From CAYNRA01 sp046293395 (GTDB lineage Bacteria > Bacteroidota > Bacteroidia > Cytophagales > Spirosomataceae), in contig JBKBOU010000003.1 in the NCBI GenBank assembly GCA_046293395.1, positions 434,001 to 498,000 of the forward strand: 64,000 nt of DNA. The letters are read 5' to 3'. The notes beneath the pieces are model-generated. The model was given only the letters and a program-made list of their open reading frames with translations, made no database searches and was not told the origin of the DNA. Made by a program: the position numbers and the translations under genes. Positions within the stretch are counted from its first letter, which is position 1. Each line of letters opens with the position of its first letter. Below, in pieces: positions 1 through 8,544 of the stretch.

Positions 1-166
1 AAACAGCCATGCTTATTTCCTCTACGCGCAAGGATAGCGACTCAATTTCTTTTTTGTACTTGTTCATTTCTTTCTGACAAACAAGCCGCTGAACTCCAAA
101 TACCAAAAGACCTACGCTTAGTACCTCAAGTGGATAGTCGATTAATAATTGGATAAAATTAGCCAT
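1..166 (-). CDS. Small membrane protein with coiled coil, 3' end beyond window
   Basis: I do not recognise the family. Reading leftward from an ATG at 166 the frame stays open to the window edge, giving 55 residues. The start, MANFIQLLIDYPLEVLSVG, leads into a single hydrophobic helix (about residues 5-27). After it comes a charged, heptad-like stretch rich in Lys and Glu, ending with LSLRVEEISM. This is the usual shape of a short inner-membrane protein with one anchor and a cytoplasmic coiled coil. The C-terminus is missing, so length and function cannot be judged. No clear promoter was seen in the bases just upstream. The next gene rightward, gltX, is on the same strand and ends in its own hairpin. 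Confidence 0.5.
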   Translation of the reverse strand, partial: MANFIQLLIDYPLEVLSVGLLVFGVQRLVCQKEMNKYKKEIESLSLRVEEISMAV

Positions 167-319
167 TTTCTACACGTTGGATTCAAATAAAGACGCTTGT
201 AGATGCTTCTTTACTTGGATTTATATTTACTTTAAACTATCAAAACTAAGGAATATTTCAAAAAATCAAGTACCTAAATTATCCTTTTTTGCCAATGGTT
301 GTGATTATTGATAAACGGA

Positions 320-352
320 CAATGGCTCGTTCAGAAACTAAACGAGCCATTG
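320..352 (-). terminator. Hairpin terminator downstream of gltX
   Basis: A perfect 12-bp inverted repeat (arms 320-331 and 341-352, 9-nt loop) lies 22 bases beyond the gltX stop. The T-run after it is poor, so it is a weak intrinsic terminator or an RNA-stabilising hairpin. Confidence 0.5.
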
Positions 353-373
353 CATGCCTATCTTTTCGTATAA

Positions 374-1876
374 TTATCCTCTTGCCAACGCCGTTTGGAG
401 TCTTTCTTGCATTTCTTGCTTACCGATAATCTCCAACATAAGCATCAAATCTGGGCCTTTTCCTTCCCCTGTAATCGCTAACCGGAGTGCCTGCATGACT
501 TTGCCGGGTTTAATTCCTGCTTTTTCAAAAGCTTGGAATACTAAATCATGAATTGCCGTCGCGGTCCATGCTGTATCCTCTGAAAATACTTGAATTGCTT
601 CTATAGCCACCTCAAATGCAGATTTCGCTTGTGCATCCCATTTTTTAGCGATTAATTCTTCGTCAAATTGAGTTGGTTTTGCGAATAAATAAGGCACTTC
701 ACGTACGATTTCATCCACGAAAGTCACTCTTTCTTTCATAAGAACAACTAATTTTTGGGCAAGTTCTAAGGAAATAGTATCTCCACAAATCGCTTTTGCC
801 AATGTTTCATTATTTTGTGCACGTAAATAGTTTTGATTAAACCATTTGGCTTTTTGAATATCAAAACGTGCACCTGCTTTGTGAATTTTTTCGAGACTAA
901 ACTGTTCGATTAATTCATCTGCAGAGAATATTTCTTGTTCAGATCCTGGGTTCCAGCCAAGTAGCGCAAGAAAATTAAGTACCGCTTCTGGTAAATAGCC
1001 GTCTTCCTTGAAACCCCTCGCCTTTTCACCCGTAGATGGATCTGTCCACGCTAATGGGAAAACCGGAAAATCGCCCAATAACCCATCTCGTTTACTTAAT
1101 TTACCATTTCCTTCTGGTTTCAACAGCAAAGGCAAATGAGCAAATTGCGGGGCTTCCCAACCGAATGCTTTGTATAAAAGAATGTGTAATGGAGCAGAAG
1201 GCAACCATTCCTCCCCGCGAATAACATGCGTGATACCCATCAAATGGTCGTCCACGATGTTTGCTAAATGGTACGTTGGCATTCCATCGGATTTCATCAA
1301 AACCTTGTCGTCTATGGTTGATGAATGTACGACCACCCATTCGCGAATTAAATCTTTGAATCGAACTTCGTCTTTGATAGGGACTTTCAACCGAATCACG
1401 TACGGGTCTCCTGAGGCGAGACGCGCTTCTACTTCTTCTTTAGGCAACGTCAGCGCATTTTTCATCTGCATGCGTGTCACCGAATTATAGGAAGGATTGT
1501 CCACTTTCGCATCTATAAGGCGTTGACGCATGGCAGCGAGTTCCTCATCAGTGTCAAAAGCATAGTATGCTTTTCCCTCTGAGATGAGTTGGTTTGCATA
1601 CGTTTGGTATATTTCTTTTCTTTCAGATTGTCTGTAAGGCGTGTGAGGGCCACCGTGGAAAGGGCTTTCATCAAGGGTAATTCCGAGCCATTCCAACGAT
1701 TTCAATATGTATTCTTCAGCGCCGGGTACAAAGCGGCTTTGGTCAGTGTCTTCAATGCGGAGAATCATTTCACCTCCCATTTTTCGAGCAAAAAGATAAT
1801 TATAGAGGGCAGTCCGAACACCACCGATGTGTAATGGTCCCGTTGGGCTTGGCGCAAAGCGCACGCGTACACTCAT
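374..1876 (-). CDS. gltX: Glutamate-tRNA ligase
   Basis: Charges tRNA-Glu with glutamate using ATP, in the cytoplasm. The 500-residue product is a class I aminoacyl-tRNA synthetase. The HIGH motif appears as HIGG at residues 16-19 in PSPTGPLHIGGVRTA, and the KMSKS loop as KLSKR at 259-263. The N-terminus MSVRVRFAPSPTGPLHIGG is canonical, so the start is secure. Length is normal for bacterial GltX. It stands alone, with a beta-barrel gene about 90 bp upstream on the same strand. A TAnnTTTG-like -7 box lies at 1920-1927, but no TTG is at the expected spacing. Whether it also charges tRNA-Gln cannot be read from this window; no gatCAB genes are here. Confidence 0.97.
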   Translation of the reverse strand: MSVRVRFAPSPTGPLHIGGVRTALYNYLFARKMGGEMILRIEDTDQSRFVPGAEEYILKSLEWLGITLDESPFHGGPHTPYRQSERKEIYQTYANQLISEGKAYYAFDTDEELAAMRQRLIDAKVDNPSYNSVTRMQMKNALTLPKEEVEARLASGDPYVIRLKVPIKDEVRFKDLIREWVVVHSSTIDDKVLMKSDGMPTYHLANIVDDHLMGITHVIRGEEWLPSAPLHILLYKAFGWEAPQFAHLPLLLKPEGNGKLSKRDGLLGDFPVFPLAWTDPSTGEKARGFKEDGYLPEAVLNFLALLGWNPGSEQEIFSADELIEQFSLEKIHKAGARFDIQKAKWFNQNYLRAQNNETLAKAICGDTISLELAQKLVVLMKERVTFVDEIVREVPYLFAKPTQFDEELIAKKWDAQAKSAFEVAIEAIQVFSEDTAWTATAIHDLVFQAFEKAGIKPGKVMQALRLAITGEGKGPDLMLMLEIIGKQEMQERLQTALARG

Positions 1877-1966
1877 GTAATATGGATTTTAGGTAGATGA
1901 TATCATTCAAAATAGGGTGCAAAATTAACAAAACTCATTGGAACATAACGTCATCTCCTCTAAAAA

Positions 1967-2869
1967 TCAATGGTTGCGGTGTCCTGGTTCATAGATTAAC
2001 CGGATAAACGAACTGAACCGTTGCATTTCGCGCTGTACGGGTATTCCAGTCACGATACCGACAATCAGGTTATCTGCCACACTAACGCGCATTTGTGGGC
2101 GAAGTGTCATGTCAAAATCTCCTGATTTTATTTCTTTGTTTACCTCAAAACCAATGAAGTTCCGTGTACCGGGAATCATGTAATGAAAATTAGAATTTAC
2201 CTGCCAAAGTGCCTGCTGCTCCCCTGTAAATCGGCTGCGCTCAACAATTGGCCCAGTATAAACCAGGGTATGAAAATTTGTACCCCATCTTTTTGCACCA
2301 ACAAAAAATGGACTAAAGACATTTCCTTGATACAATGACTCTTTTCGGTAATTTACAAATGCCGGCATCGCAAATTCATGCAAGTACCCAATCGCCAAAG
2401 ACGTATTGTACTTATCGGATACAAGAAAAGTGTATTGGGCAGCTAATTTTAAACCCTCTAATTTACTTGAAGGAATTTCCTGATTACTTACAAACGAACG
2501 AACAGGGTCGTACAACGAAAAAGGCAATTCAATTTCTATCCCTAGTCTATTAATTGGAGCGAACTCGTATTCAATGAGTGCTTGGTATCTATCAAAATTG
2601 GTATTATCTGTCAAGCCAAGCCCAACATTCCATTCTTTCTCTCCTTTTCTTGCGCCTAAATCACGGATTAGGTCAATGAATAATGGCTCTGCATGTAGCA
2701 CTTTATCTGGCAGTTTCTTTCCACCTTCAACTAATTCTATGTAAACACTGTCCCGTGTTTTTCGCTCAATTTGGGCAGAATCCAATACCATTTGTTGTTG
2801 TGCGAATACATGAGCTGGAGAAAAAACAGACAAAAAGAAAACAAAAAAATACAGCTTTACAAATTTCAT
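1967..2869 (-). CDS. Secreted beta-barrel-like protein of unknown function
   Basis: The product, 300 residues from the ATG at 2869, starts with a clear signal peptide (MKFVKLYFFVFFLSVFSPAHVFAQ). The frame is open further upstream, but this Met gives the signal peptide an intact n-region, so it is preferred over position 2944. The mature part is rich in alternating aromatic and hydrophobic segments (for example ALIEYEFAPINRLGIEIELP and GYLHEFAMPAF), typical of outer-membrane beta-barrels. It belongs to a conserved Bacteroidota group with an HAEPLFIDLIRDLGARKG motif near the N-terminus, for which I know no established role. It lies between gltX and purB on the same strand with separate hairpins, so it is probably monocistronic. 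An outer-membrane location is inferred. Confidence 0.75.
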   Translation of the reverse strand: MKFVKLYFFVFFLSVFSPAHVFAQQQMVLDSAQIERKTRDSVYIELVEGGKKLPDKVLHAEPLFIDLIRDLGARKGEKEWNVGLGLTDNTNFDRYQALIEYEFAPINRLGIEIELPFSLYDPVRSFVSNQEIPSSKLEGLKLAAQYTFLVSDKYNTSLAIGYLHEFAMPAFVNYRKESLYQGNVFSPFFVGAKRWGTNFHTLVYTGPIVERSRFTGEQQALWQVNSNFHYMIPGTRNFIGFEVNKEIKSGDFDMTLRPQMRVSVADNLIVGIVTGIPVQREMQRFSSFIRLIYEPGHRNH

Positions 2870-2952
2870 TTGTGTGGTTTTACGTTCGACCTGATTTACT
2901 TTACGTACTATTTTAATGGAGAGTTTGTAGCAAATATTGCTCAAACAAAATA

Positions 2953-2989
2953 AAAAATGCTGTTAGTAATGTAACCTAACAGCATTTTT
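2953..2989. terminator. Bidirectional hairpin terminator downstream of purB
   Basis: A perfect 14-bp inverted repeat (2953-2966 and 2976-2989, 9-nt loop) has A-runs on the left and T-runs on the right, so it can end transcripts on either strand. It lies 17 bases beyond the purB stop and is the likely purB terminator. Confidence 0.85.
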
Positions 2990-3006
2990 CAAGACACTTT
3001 TCGTAT

Positions 3007-4350
3007 TTATATTCCCGTGTAATTATAGGGAGTAATTTGAAGTAATTCCTGTTTCACTTCCTCCGAAACGGCAAGCGTTTGGATGAACGCATGAATAGTA
3101 GATTGCGTAATGGCTTCGTTTTTTCGGGTTAATTCCTTCAAAGCTTCGTATGGTTTTGGATAACCCTCCCGGCGTAAAATAGTCTGGATAGCCTCCGCAA
3201 CGACCGCCCAATTATCAGCCAAATCCTTTTGAATGGCAGATTCATTCAATTCCAACTTACCAATTCCTTTTTTCAAAGATTTTAAAGCAATGACGACATG
3301 CCCAAAAGGTACGCCCAAATTGCGGAGAACGGTGGAGTCCGTTAAATCTCTTTGTAATCGTGAGATGGGTAATTTCGCCGCCAAATGTTCAAATAATGCA
3401 TTGGCAATACCCAAATTCCCCTCTGCGTTTTCAAAATCAATGGGATTTACTTTGTGTGGCATCGCCGATGAACCTACTTCTCCAGCTTTTATTTTTTGTT
3501 TAAAATACCCCATTGACACATACTGCCAAACGTCTCTTGCATAGTCGAGCAAGATTGTATCGATGCGTTTATAAGCATCTAAGAGAGCTGCAAGATGGTC
3601 GTAATGTTCAATTTGTGTTGTGTATTGACTCCGGTATAAACCCAATTGATTTACGACAAATGTATTTCCGAATGTCCGCCAATCTATCTTAGGATACGCA
3701 ACATGGTGGGCATTAAAGTTACCCGTTGCTCCACCAAATTTGGCGGCAAATGGAATCGCAGACAAATAGTTTTTCTGTTGTTCCAAACGTTCAACAAATA
3801 CCTGAATCTCTTTTCCTAAACGGGTTGGAGAAGCAGGTTGCCCGTGTGTTTTTGCAAGCATTGATACTTCCGCCCAATCTGTAGCTTGTTGCTTTAAAAG
3901 TGCAATGACTTCTGATAAAAGTGGAACTATCTCTTGTTCAGAAGCTTCTTTGAGCGACAAAGGAATCGCTGTATTGTTAATATCTTGAGAGGTAAGGCCG
4001 AAATGAATAAACTCTGCATACGCTGCCAATCCGAGGGCTTCGAATTTCTCTTTGATAAAATATTCAACGGCTTTCACATCGTGGTTTGTCACCTTCTCAA
4101 TTTCTTTTATTTTGAGCGCATCTTCTTCAGAGAATTGAAGGTAGATAGCACGCAATGACGGAAAAACGTCGGCTGAAATTCCACTGAGTTGTGGCAGGGG
4201 GATTTCGCACAATGCGATGAAATATTCCACTTCAATTCTGACCCGGTAGTGAATCAAGCCGAACTCCGAAAAGTACGTAGAAAGTGATTGGACTTGGTTA
4301 TGGTAGCGCCCGTCAATGGGTGAAACGGCATGTAAAGAAGTAAGCGACAT
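3007..4350 (-). CDS. purB: Adenylosuccinate lyase
   Basis: Catalyses two steps of purine synthesis: release of fumarate from SAICAR and from adenylosuccinate. The 447-residue protein carries the fumarate-lyase superfamily signature GSSAMPHKVNPIDFENAEGN and the N-terminus MSLTSLHAVSPIDGRY, which matches E. coli-type PurB. The frame is open to a Met eight codons earlier (4374). The downstream Met is chosen because it aligns with the family and because a promoter -7 box overlaps the upstream codon. That promoter has a TTG at 4399-4401 and TAATTTTG at 4372-4379, 19 bp apart. The gene is divergent from the aquaporin gene and ends in a strong hairpin at 2953-2989. Confidence 0.96.
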   Translation of the reverse strand: MSLTSLHAVSPIDGRYHNQVQSLSTYFSEFGLIHYRVRIEVEYFIALCEIPLPQLSGISADVFPSLRAIYLQFSEEDALKIKEIEKVTNHDVKAVEYFIKEKFEALGLAAYAEFIHFGLTSQDINNTAIPLSLKEASEQEIVPLLSEVIALLKQQATDWAEVSMLAKTHGQPASPTRLGKEIQVFVERLEQQKNYLSAIPFAAKFGGATGNFNAHHVAYPKIDWRTFGNTFVVNQLGLYRSQYTTQIEHYDHLAALLDAYKRIDTILLDYARDVWQYVSMGYFKQKIKAGEVGSSAMPHKVNPIDFENAEGNLGIANALFEHLAAKLPISRLQRDLTDSTVLRNLGVPFGHVVIALKSLKKGIGKLELNESAIQKDLADNWAVVAEAIQTILRREGYPKPYEALKELTRKNEAITQSTIHAFIQTLAVSEEVKQELLQITPYNYTGI

Positions 4351-4371
4351 ATTGAAAGTAAGATTAAGAGA

Positions 4372-4401
4372 CAAAATTACTAAATTGCCTTACTTAATCA
4401 A
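4372..4401 (-). promoter_or_regulatory. purB promoter (Bacteroidota sigma-70 type)
   Basis: On the minus strand a TTG (4401-4399) is followed after 19 bp by TAATTTTG (4379-4372), a full match to the Bacteroidota consensus TTG-N19-TAnnTTTG. The predicted transcript start near 4365 leaves a short leader before the ATG at 4350 and argues against the longer purB frame. Confidence 0.75.
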
Positions 4402-4420
4402 CCTTAACAAGACATAATCA

Positions 4421-5122
4421 ATGCAAACTACTACTTTTTTAGGTGAGTTTTTGGGCACGCTTGTGCTTATTTTATTAGGAAATGGAGTCGTTGCCAATGT
4501 TTTATTGAAAGAATCCAAGGGATATAATTCCGGGTGGATGGTCATTACGACGGGCTGGGCTTTTGCCGTGACGATAGGCATATTTGTCGCACAAAAATTT
4601 GGTAGCCAAGGCGCACATTTGAATCCCGCCGTCACCATTGCCTTTGCCTTCATCGAGAACGATTGGTCGAATGTTCTACCCTTCATTGCTGCTCAATTAG
4701 TAGGCGCTTTTTCAGGCGCCGTTTTAGTTTGGCTAGCCTATTATTCTCATTGGTCTGTTACGAATAACGCAACAGATAAACTAGGAATTTTTTGCACGAT
4801 TCCAGCCATCAAACATCCCTTCGGAAATATCCTTAGTGAAATCATCGGGACATTCGTATTAATTGTAGGGGTTGCCTCCATTTATGCAACCGAAGACAGT
4901 GGATTGAAACCTTTTTTAGTTGGTGTTTTGGTTTGGTCTATCGGACTTTCTTTAGGAGGACCCACGGGCTATGCGATTAGTCCGTCCAGAGATTTAGGGC
5001 CGAGACTCGCACATCAATTTTTACCTATTCCGGGCAAAGGTGATAGCCAATGGGGATATGCGTGGGTTCCTATTGTTGGGCCAATCATTGGGGCATCCAT
5101 CGCTTCTTTGTTCTTTATTTAA
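4421..5122 (+). CDS. MIP-family channel (aquaporin / glycerol facilitator)
   Basis: A 233-residue inner-membrane channel with six predicted helices and two half-helix pore loops. The first loop has the standard NPA motif (HLNPAVTIAF, residues 68-70). The second is SPS (residues 187-189, AISPSRDLGPR) where NPA is usual. Arg190 of the selectivity filter is present, and the following Asp191 is typical of glycerol-conducting GlpF-type members rather than strict water channels. Passage of glycerol or water is therefore inferred from the family; substrate is not certain. No glycerol kinase or glycerol-phosphate dehydrogenase gene is next to it. It diverges from purB and converges on leuB, with a shared hairpin at 5132-5172. 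Confidence 0.88.
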   Translation: MQTTTFLGEFLGTLVLILLGNGVVANVLLKESKGYNSGWMVITTGWAFAVTIGIFVAQKFGSQGAHLNPAVTIAFAFIENDWSNVLPFIAAQLVGAFSGAVLVWLAYYSHWSVTNNATDKLGIFCTIPAIKHPFGNILSEIIGTFVLIVGVASIYATEDSGLKPFLVGVLVWSIGLSLGGPTGYAISPSRDLGPRLAHQFLPIPGKGDSQWGYAWVPIVGPIIGASIASLFFI

Positions 5123-5131
5123 TCGTATAAA

Positions 5132-5172
5132 AATGGGGCAACCAGAAGAAATTTACTTCTAATTGCCCCATT
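5132..5172. terminator. Shared terminator between aquaporin gene and leuB
   Basis: An outer 10-bp stem (5132-5141 and 5163-5172) encloses a further 5-bp stem (5144-5148 and 5156-5160). It sits between two convergent stop codons and likely serves both strands. Confidence 0.75.
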
Positions 5173-5191
5173 ACATCAAATCAAGTACGAA

Positions 5192-6256
5192 TTATTTTTC
5201 GATTTGTGCAGCTAACCAATCACCGACTTCACTTGTCGAGAATGCTTTTCCTCCATCTGCAATATCCACAGTAACAACACCTTCTGCCAACGATTGATTG
5301 ACAACGTCTTTGATCAGATTGGCTTCTTCGTGCAATTGGAACGCATATTCAAACATCATCGCAGCAGAAAGTACAGTACCCAGCGGATTGGCTATATTCT
5401 TGCCCGCAGCTTGTGGATAAGAACCATGAATAGGTTCAAAAACAGAGGTATGTAAACCAATAGAAGCAGACGGCATAAGTCCCATTGAACCCGAAATAAC
5501 GGATGCTTCATCTGTCAAAATATCACCAAACATGTTTTCCGTCACCATCACGTCAAAACCTTCCGGCCATTGGATGATACGCATTGCCGCTGCATCTACG
5601 AAAAGATACTCTGTCTCTACTTCGGGAAATTCCTTCTCGATTTGCTGCCCAACTTCTCTCCATAAACGTGACGACTCCAGTACGTTTGCTTTGTCCACGA
5701 TACACAATCTTTTGCGTCTTTTCATCGCATAATCGTATGCCAAACGGATGATTCGCTCTACCTCTTCTTTGGTATAAACACAAACATCCCATGCCTTATC
5801 TCTCGTTTCGTTTCTACCTTTTTCACCAAAATAAATACCACCTGTAAGCTCTCTGATACACACAAAGTCTGCGTTTTCAATTAACTCTCTGCGGAGCGGG
5901 GATTTATGCAACAACGAAGGAAAAACCAATGTCGGGCGAATATTTGCGTACAATCCTAGTTTTTTACGCATGGCCAAAAGACCTTGTTCTGGACGAACCT
6001 TTGCCGATGGGTCATTGTCAAATTTAGGATGACCAATTGCGCCGAACAAAACGGCATCTGCTTGCATACAGATTTCGTGCGTTTCGTCTGGATAGGGATT
6101 TCCAACGGCGTCAATCGCAACAGCACCCGTCATGGCGTGTGTAAGATTGATTTCGTGGTTGAATTTCTTACCAATCGCTTGAACTACTTTCAGCGCTTGT
6201 TCAACTACTTCAGGGCCGATACCGTCGCCCGCCAATACTGCAATATTTAATTTCAT
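5192..6256 (-). CDS. leuB: 3-isopropylmalate dehydrogenase
   Basis: NAD-dependent oxidative decarboxylation of (2R,3S)-3-isopropylmalate to 4-methyl-2-oxopentanoate. Homologous enzymes also take erythro-3-methylmalate in the citramalate route to isoleucine. The 354-residue product begins MKLNIAVLAGDGIGPEVVEQ, the family hallmark. It has the substrate-binding region VRPEQGLLAMRKKLGLYANI and the metal-binding segment VTENMFGDILTDEAS, followed by HGSYPQAAGKNIANP for cofactor binding. It is the last gene of a leuC-leuD-cimA-leuB operon, 79 bp after the synthase gene. Because the neighbouring synthase looks like a citramalate synthase, the physiological substrate here may be methylmalate as well as isopropylmalate. 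Confidence 0.95.
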   Translation of the reverse strand: MKLNIAVLAGDGIGPEVVEQALKVVQAIGKKFNHEINLTHAMTGAVAIDAVGNPYPDETHEICMQADAVLFGAIGHPKFDNDPSAKVRPEQGLLAMRKKLGLYANIRPTLVFPSLLHKSPLRRELIENADFVCIRELTGGIYFGEKGRNETRDKAWDVCVYTKEEVERIIRLAYDYAMKRRKRLCIVDKANVLESSRLWREVGQQIEKEFPEVETEYLFVDAAAMRIIQWPEGFDVMVTENMFGDILTDEASVISGSMGLMPSASIGLHTSVFEPIHGSYPQAAGKNIANPLGTVLSAAMMFEYAFQLHEEANLIKDVVNQSLAEGVVTVDIADGGKAFSTSEVGDWLAAQIEK

Positions 6257-6335
6257 TTTATTTAGAATATACTTGAGAAATGTCTTTAAAATTGGGCCAA
6301 ATCAGATGATTTGACCCGTATGGATTCTGTTGTAC

Positions 6336-7853
6336 TCATATCAAATTGAGCATCTTTTGCGTGGCAATAATGGCTGACACCGTTTGGTCAGAATCAAGCC
6401 CTCTTGTCTTCATTTCTTTTCCATTGACTTGCCACGTGATGATTGTTTCACATAGCGCGTCCGATTTCCCGCCTGGTGGAATCCGGACGGTGTAATCTGT
6501 TAAGAGTGGAAGTTCTATTTTCTTTTTGGCATAAATCTTTTTCAGTGCGTTCATGAAGGCATCATATTGACCATCTCCTTGTGCGCTTTCTTCGAATAAT
6601 TCTTCACCCATTTTTACTTGTAAGGTTGCGGACGGTTGCAGATTTTTTGCGTGAGTCAATACATAATTAACGACCTTCACATGCTCCACAATAGCCGTCG
6701 TATCCAGAACGTCCGATAAAATATACGGTAAATCTTCCCGCGTGACGACTTCTTTTCTGTCACCCAGTTCGATAATTCGTTGGGTAACTTTCTTGAGGTC
6801 TTCTGGAGCTAACTCGATACCGAGTTCCCGTAGATTATTTTCAATATTGGCTTTGCCAGACGTTTTTCCGAGCGCGTACGAACGAAGGCGACCAAAACGT
6901 TCCGGCATTAACCGACTGAAATACAAGTTATTTTTTTTATCTCCATCTGCGTGAATACCTGCTGTTTGCGTAAATACGTTTTCGCCAACAATTGGTTTAT
7001 TTGCTGGGATTCGAAGACCAGAAAACGTTTCTACCAACTTACTCACAGAGTACAGAGAGGCTTCTACCACCTTTGTTTCAACTTCGTCCATGCAGTCATT
7101 AATCACGGCAATGGCACTAGCGAGAGGAGCATTTCCTGCTCTTTCTCCCATACCGTTGACAGTCAGGTGGAGACCGTGTGCGCCCGCTTTGAGCGCAGAC
7201 ATTACATTGGCTGTACCTAAATCGTAATCATTATGTGCATGAAAATCGAAGTGCGTGTGTGGGTATTTAGTAACGAGTTCAGCGACGAAGGAAAAAGATT
7301 CCTCCGGTGTTAAAATACCAAGCGTATCAGGAAGAAGAACTCGTTTGATGGGCAAGGTCGTGATTACATCCAACATCTGGAACACGTATTCTTTGGAGTT
7401 TCGCATTCCATTGCTCCAATCTTCCAAATATACGTTTGCCTCAATTCCCTCTGCTTGTGCCTCAAGAATAACTTTTTCTATCTCACGAATGTGTTCTTCT
7501 GGTGTTTTCTTTAATTGATATACCAGATGATTCAGAGAGCCTTTGGTGAGTAAGTTCATGACTCTCGCACCTGTTCCAATCATCCAATTGATGGAGTCGC
7601 GGCCATCTACAAACGTGAGCACTTCTACTTTGTCCAAAAAGCCTGCTTGCGCTGCCCACTGCGTTATTTTCTTGGTTGCCAAAAATTCTCCATCCGAGAC
7701 CCGTGCGGAAGCCACCTCTATTCGGTCCACTTTTACTTCTTGCAATAACAACTGGGCGATGGTCAGTTTTTCGGAAGCAGAAAAAGACACTCCACTGGTT
7801 TGTTCACCGTCGCGGAGTGTCGTATCCATGATTTCTACGTATCTTTTTTCCAT
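6336..7853 (-). CDS. cimA: Probable (R)-citramalate synthase (alpha-IPM synthase family)
   Basis: Claisen condensation of acetyl-CoA with a 2-oxo acid. The 505-residue protein has an N-terminal TIM barrel with DTTLRDGEQTSGVSF (Arg14, Asp15), a metal-binding HAHND segment and a GGERAGN-like stretch (NGMGERAGNAPL). A C-terminal regulatory domain follows (IPPGGKSDALCETIITW). It aligns almost without gaps to Leptospira interrogans CimA as I recall that sequence. The residues reported to fit pyruvate in that enzyme (Leu81, Leu104, Tyr144) correspond here to Leu79, Leu102 and Tyr142; the catalytic Glu146 corresponds to Glu144. Production of citramalate from pyruvate is therefore favoured over 2-isopropylmalate. 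The start is 28 bp from leuD, within one operon. 2-Isopropylmalate synthase remains the alternative. Confidence 0.85.
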   Translation of the reverse strand: MEKRYVEIMDTTLRDGEQTSGVSFSASEKLTIAQLLLQEVKVDRIEVASARVSDGEFLATKKITQWAAQAGFLDKVEVLTFVDGRDSINWMIGTGARVMNLLTKGSLNHLVYQLKKTPEEHIREIEKVILEAQAEGIEANVYLEDWSNGMRNSKEYVFQMLDVITTLPIKRVLLPDTLGILTPEESFSFVAELVTKYPHTHFDFHAHNDYDLGTANVMSALKAGAHGLHLTVNGMGERAGNAPLASAIAVINDCMDEVETKVVEASLYSVSKLVETFSGLRIPANKPIVGENVFTQTAGIHADGDKKNNLYFSRLMPERFGRLRSYALGKTSGKANIENNLRELGIELAPEDLKKVTQRIIELGDRKEVVTREDLPYILSDVLDTTAIVEHVKVVNYVLTHAKNLQPSATLQVKMGEELFEESAQGDGQYDAFMNALKKIYAKKKIELPLLTDYTVRIPPGGKSDALCETIITWQVNGKEMKTRGLDSDQTVSAIIATQKMLNLI

Positions 7854-7881
7854 ATCGAGAAAGCCGCTTGGGGCTTTGTTC

Positions 7882-8478
7882 TTAGAAAATACGACTTTTC
7901 TCGAACTCTACGATTTCTTCTTGCATAGAGCGTAGGTAATCGATATCATCGAAGCCATTCAGCATATTATGCTTTTTATAGCCGTTGATGTCAAATCCTT
8001 CCGACTCACCTGTTGCTACAATCGTAACTTTTTGATTTGGTAAATCGACCTCAATTTCTGCTTGTGCATCCTTTTCGATTGCTACAAAAATTTTATCCAA
8101 AAACTCAGGAGAAACCGTAACAGGTAAAATTCCAATGTTCAAGGAATTTCCTTTGAAAATATCTGCAAAGAAACTAGATACAACGCATCTGAAGCCATAA
8201 TCATAAATCGCCCAAGCAGCATGTTCTCTACTAGAACCACTACCAAAATTACGACCTGCCACCAATATTTTGCCTGAGTACGTCGGGTTATTCAAGACGA
8301 AATCTGCTTTCGGAGAACCGTCTGTGTTGTAACGCCAATCTCGGAATAAATTATCGCCAAACCCTTCTCGTTTTGTTGCTTTTAAGAAACGAGCCGGGAT
8401 GATTTGGTCTGTATCCACATTTTCTAGTGGAAGAGGTACTGCTGAGCTTCTCAGTACTGTAAATTTATCGTAAGCCAT
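7882..8478 (-). CDS. leuD: 3-isopropylmalate dehydratase small subunit
   Basis: Small subunit of the LeuCD isomerase, which interconverts 2- and 3-isopropylmalate and can process citramalate. The 198-residue product shows NVDTDQIIPARFLK near the N-terminus and GRNFGSGSSREHAAWAI, the swivelling-domain signature. The frame extends ten codons further upstream, but the Met in MAYDKFTVLRSSAVPL at 8478 gives the usual family length of about 200 residues and is chosen. It lies 66 bp downstream of leuC and 28 bp upstream of cimA, so one transcript is likely. Confidence 0.95.
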   Translation of the reverse strand: MAYDKFTVLRSSAVPLPLENVDTDQIIPARFLKATKREGFGDNLFRDWRYNTDGSPKADFVLNNPTYSGKILVAGRNFGSGSSREHAAWAIYDYGFRCVVSSFFADIFKGNSLNIGILPVTVSPEFLDKIFVAIEKDAQAEIEVDLPNQKVTIVATGESEGFDINGYKKHNMLNGFDDIDYLRSMQEEIVEFEKSRIF

Positions 8479-8544
8479 AAGTGTCAAGATGAATGCCCAG
8501 AGAGACATCTCTCTGGACGGTATGTAATTGGTTAAAAAAGAGTC

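Noticed and set aside
5412..5420. Single perfect DnaA box in leuB
   Set aside because: One isolated site is expected by chance in 64 kb. Only the cluster at 12.06-12.24 kb is reported.
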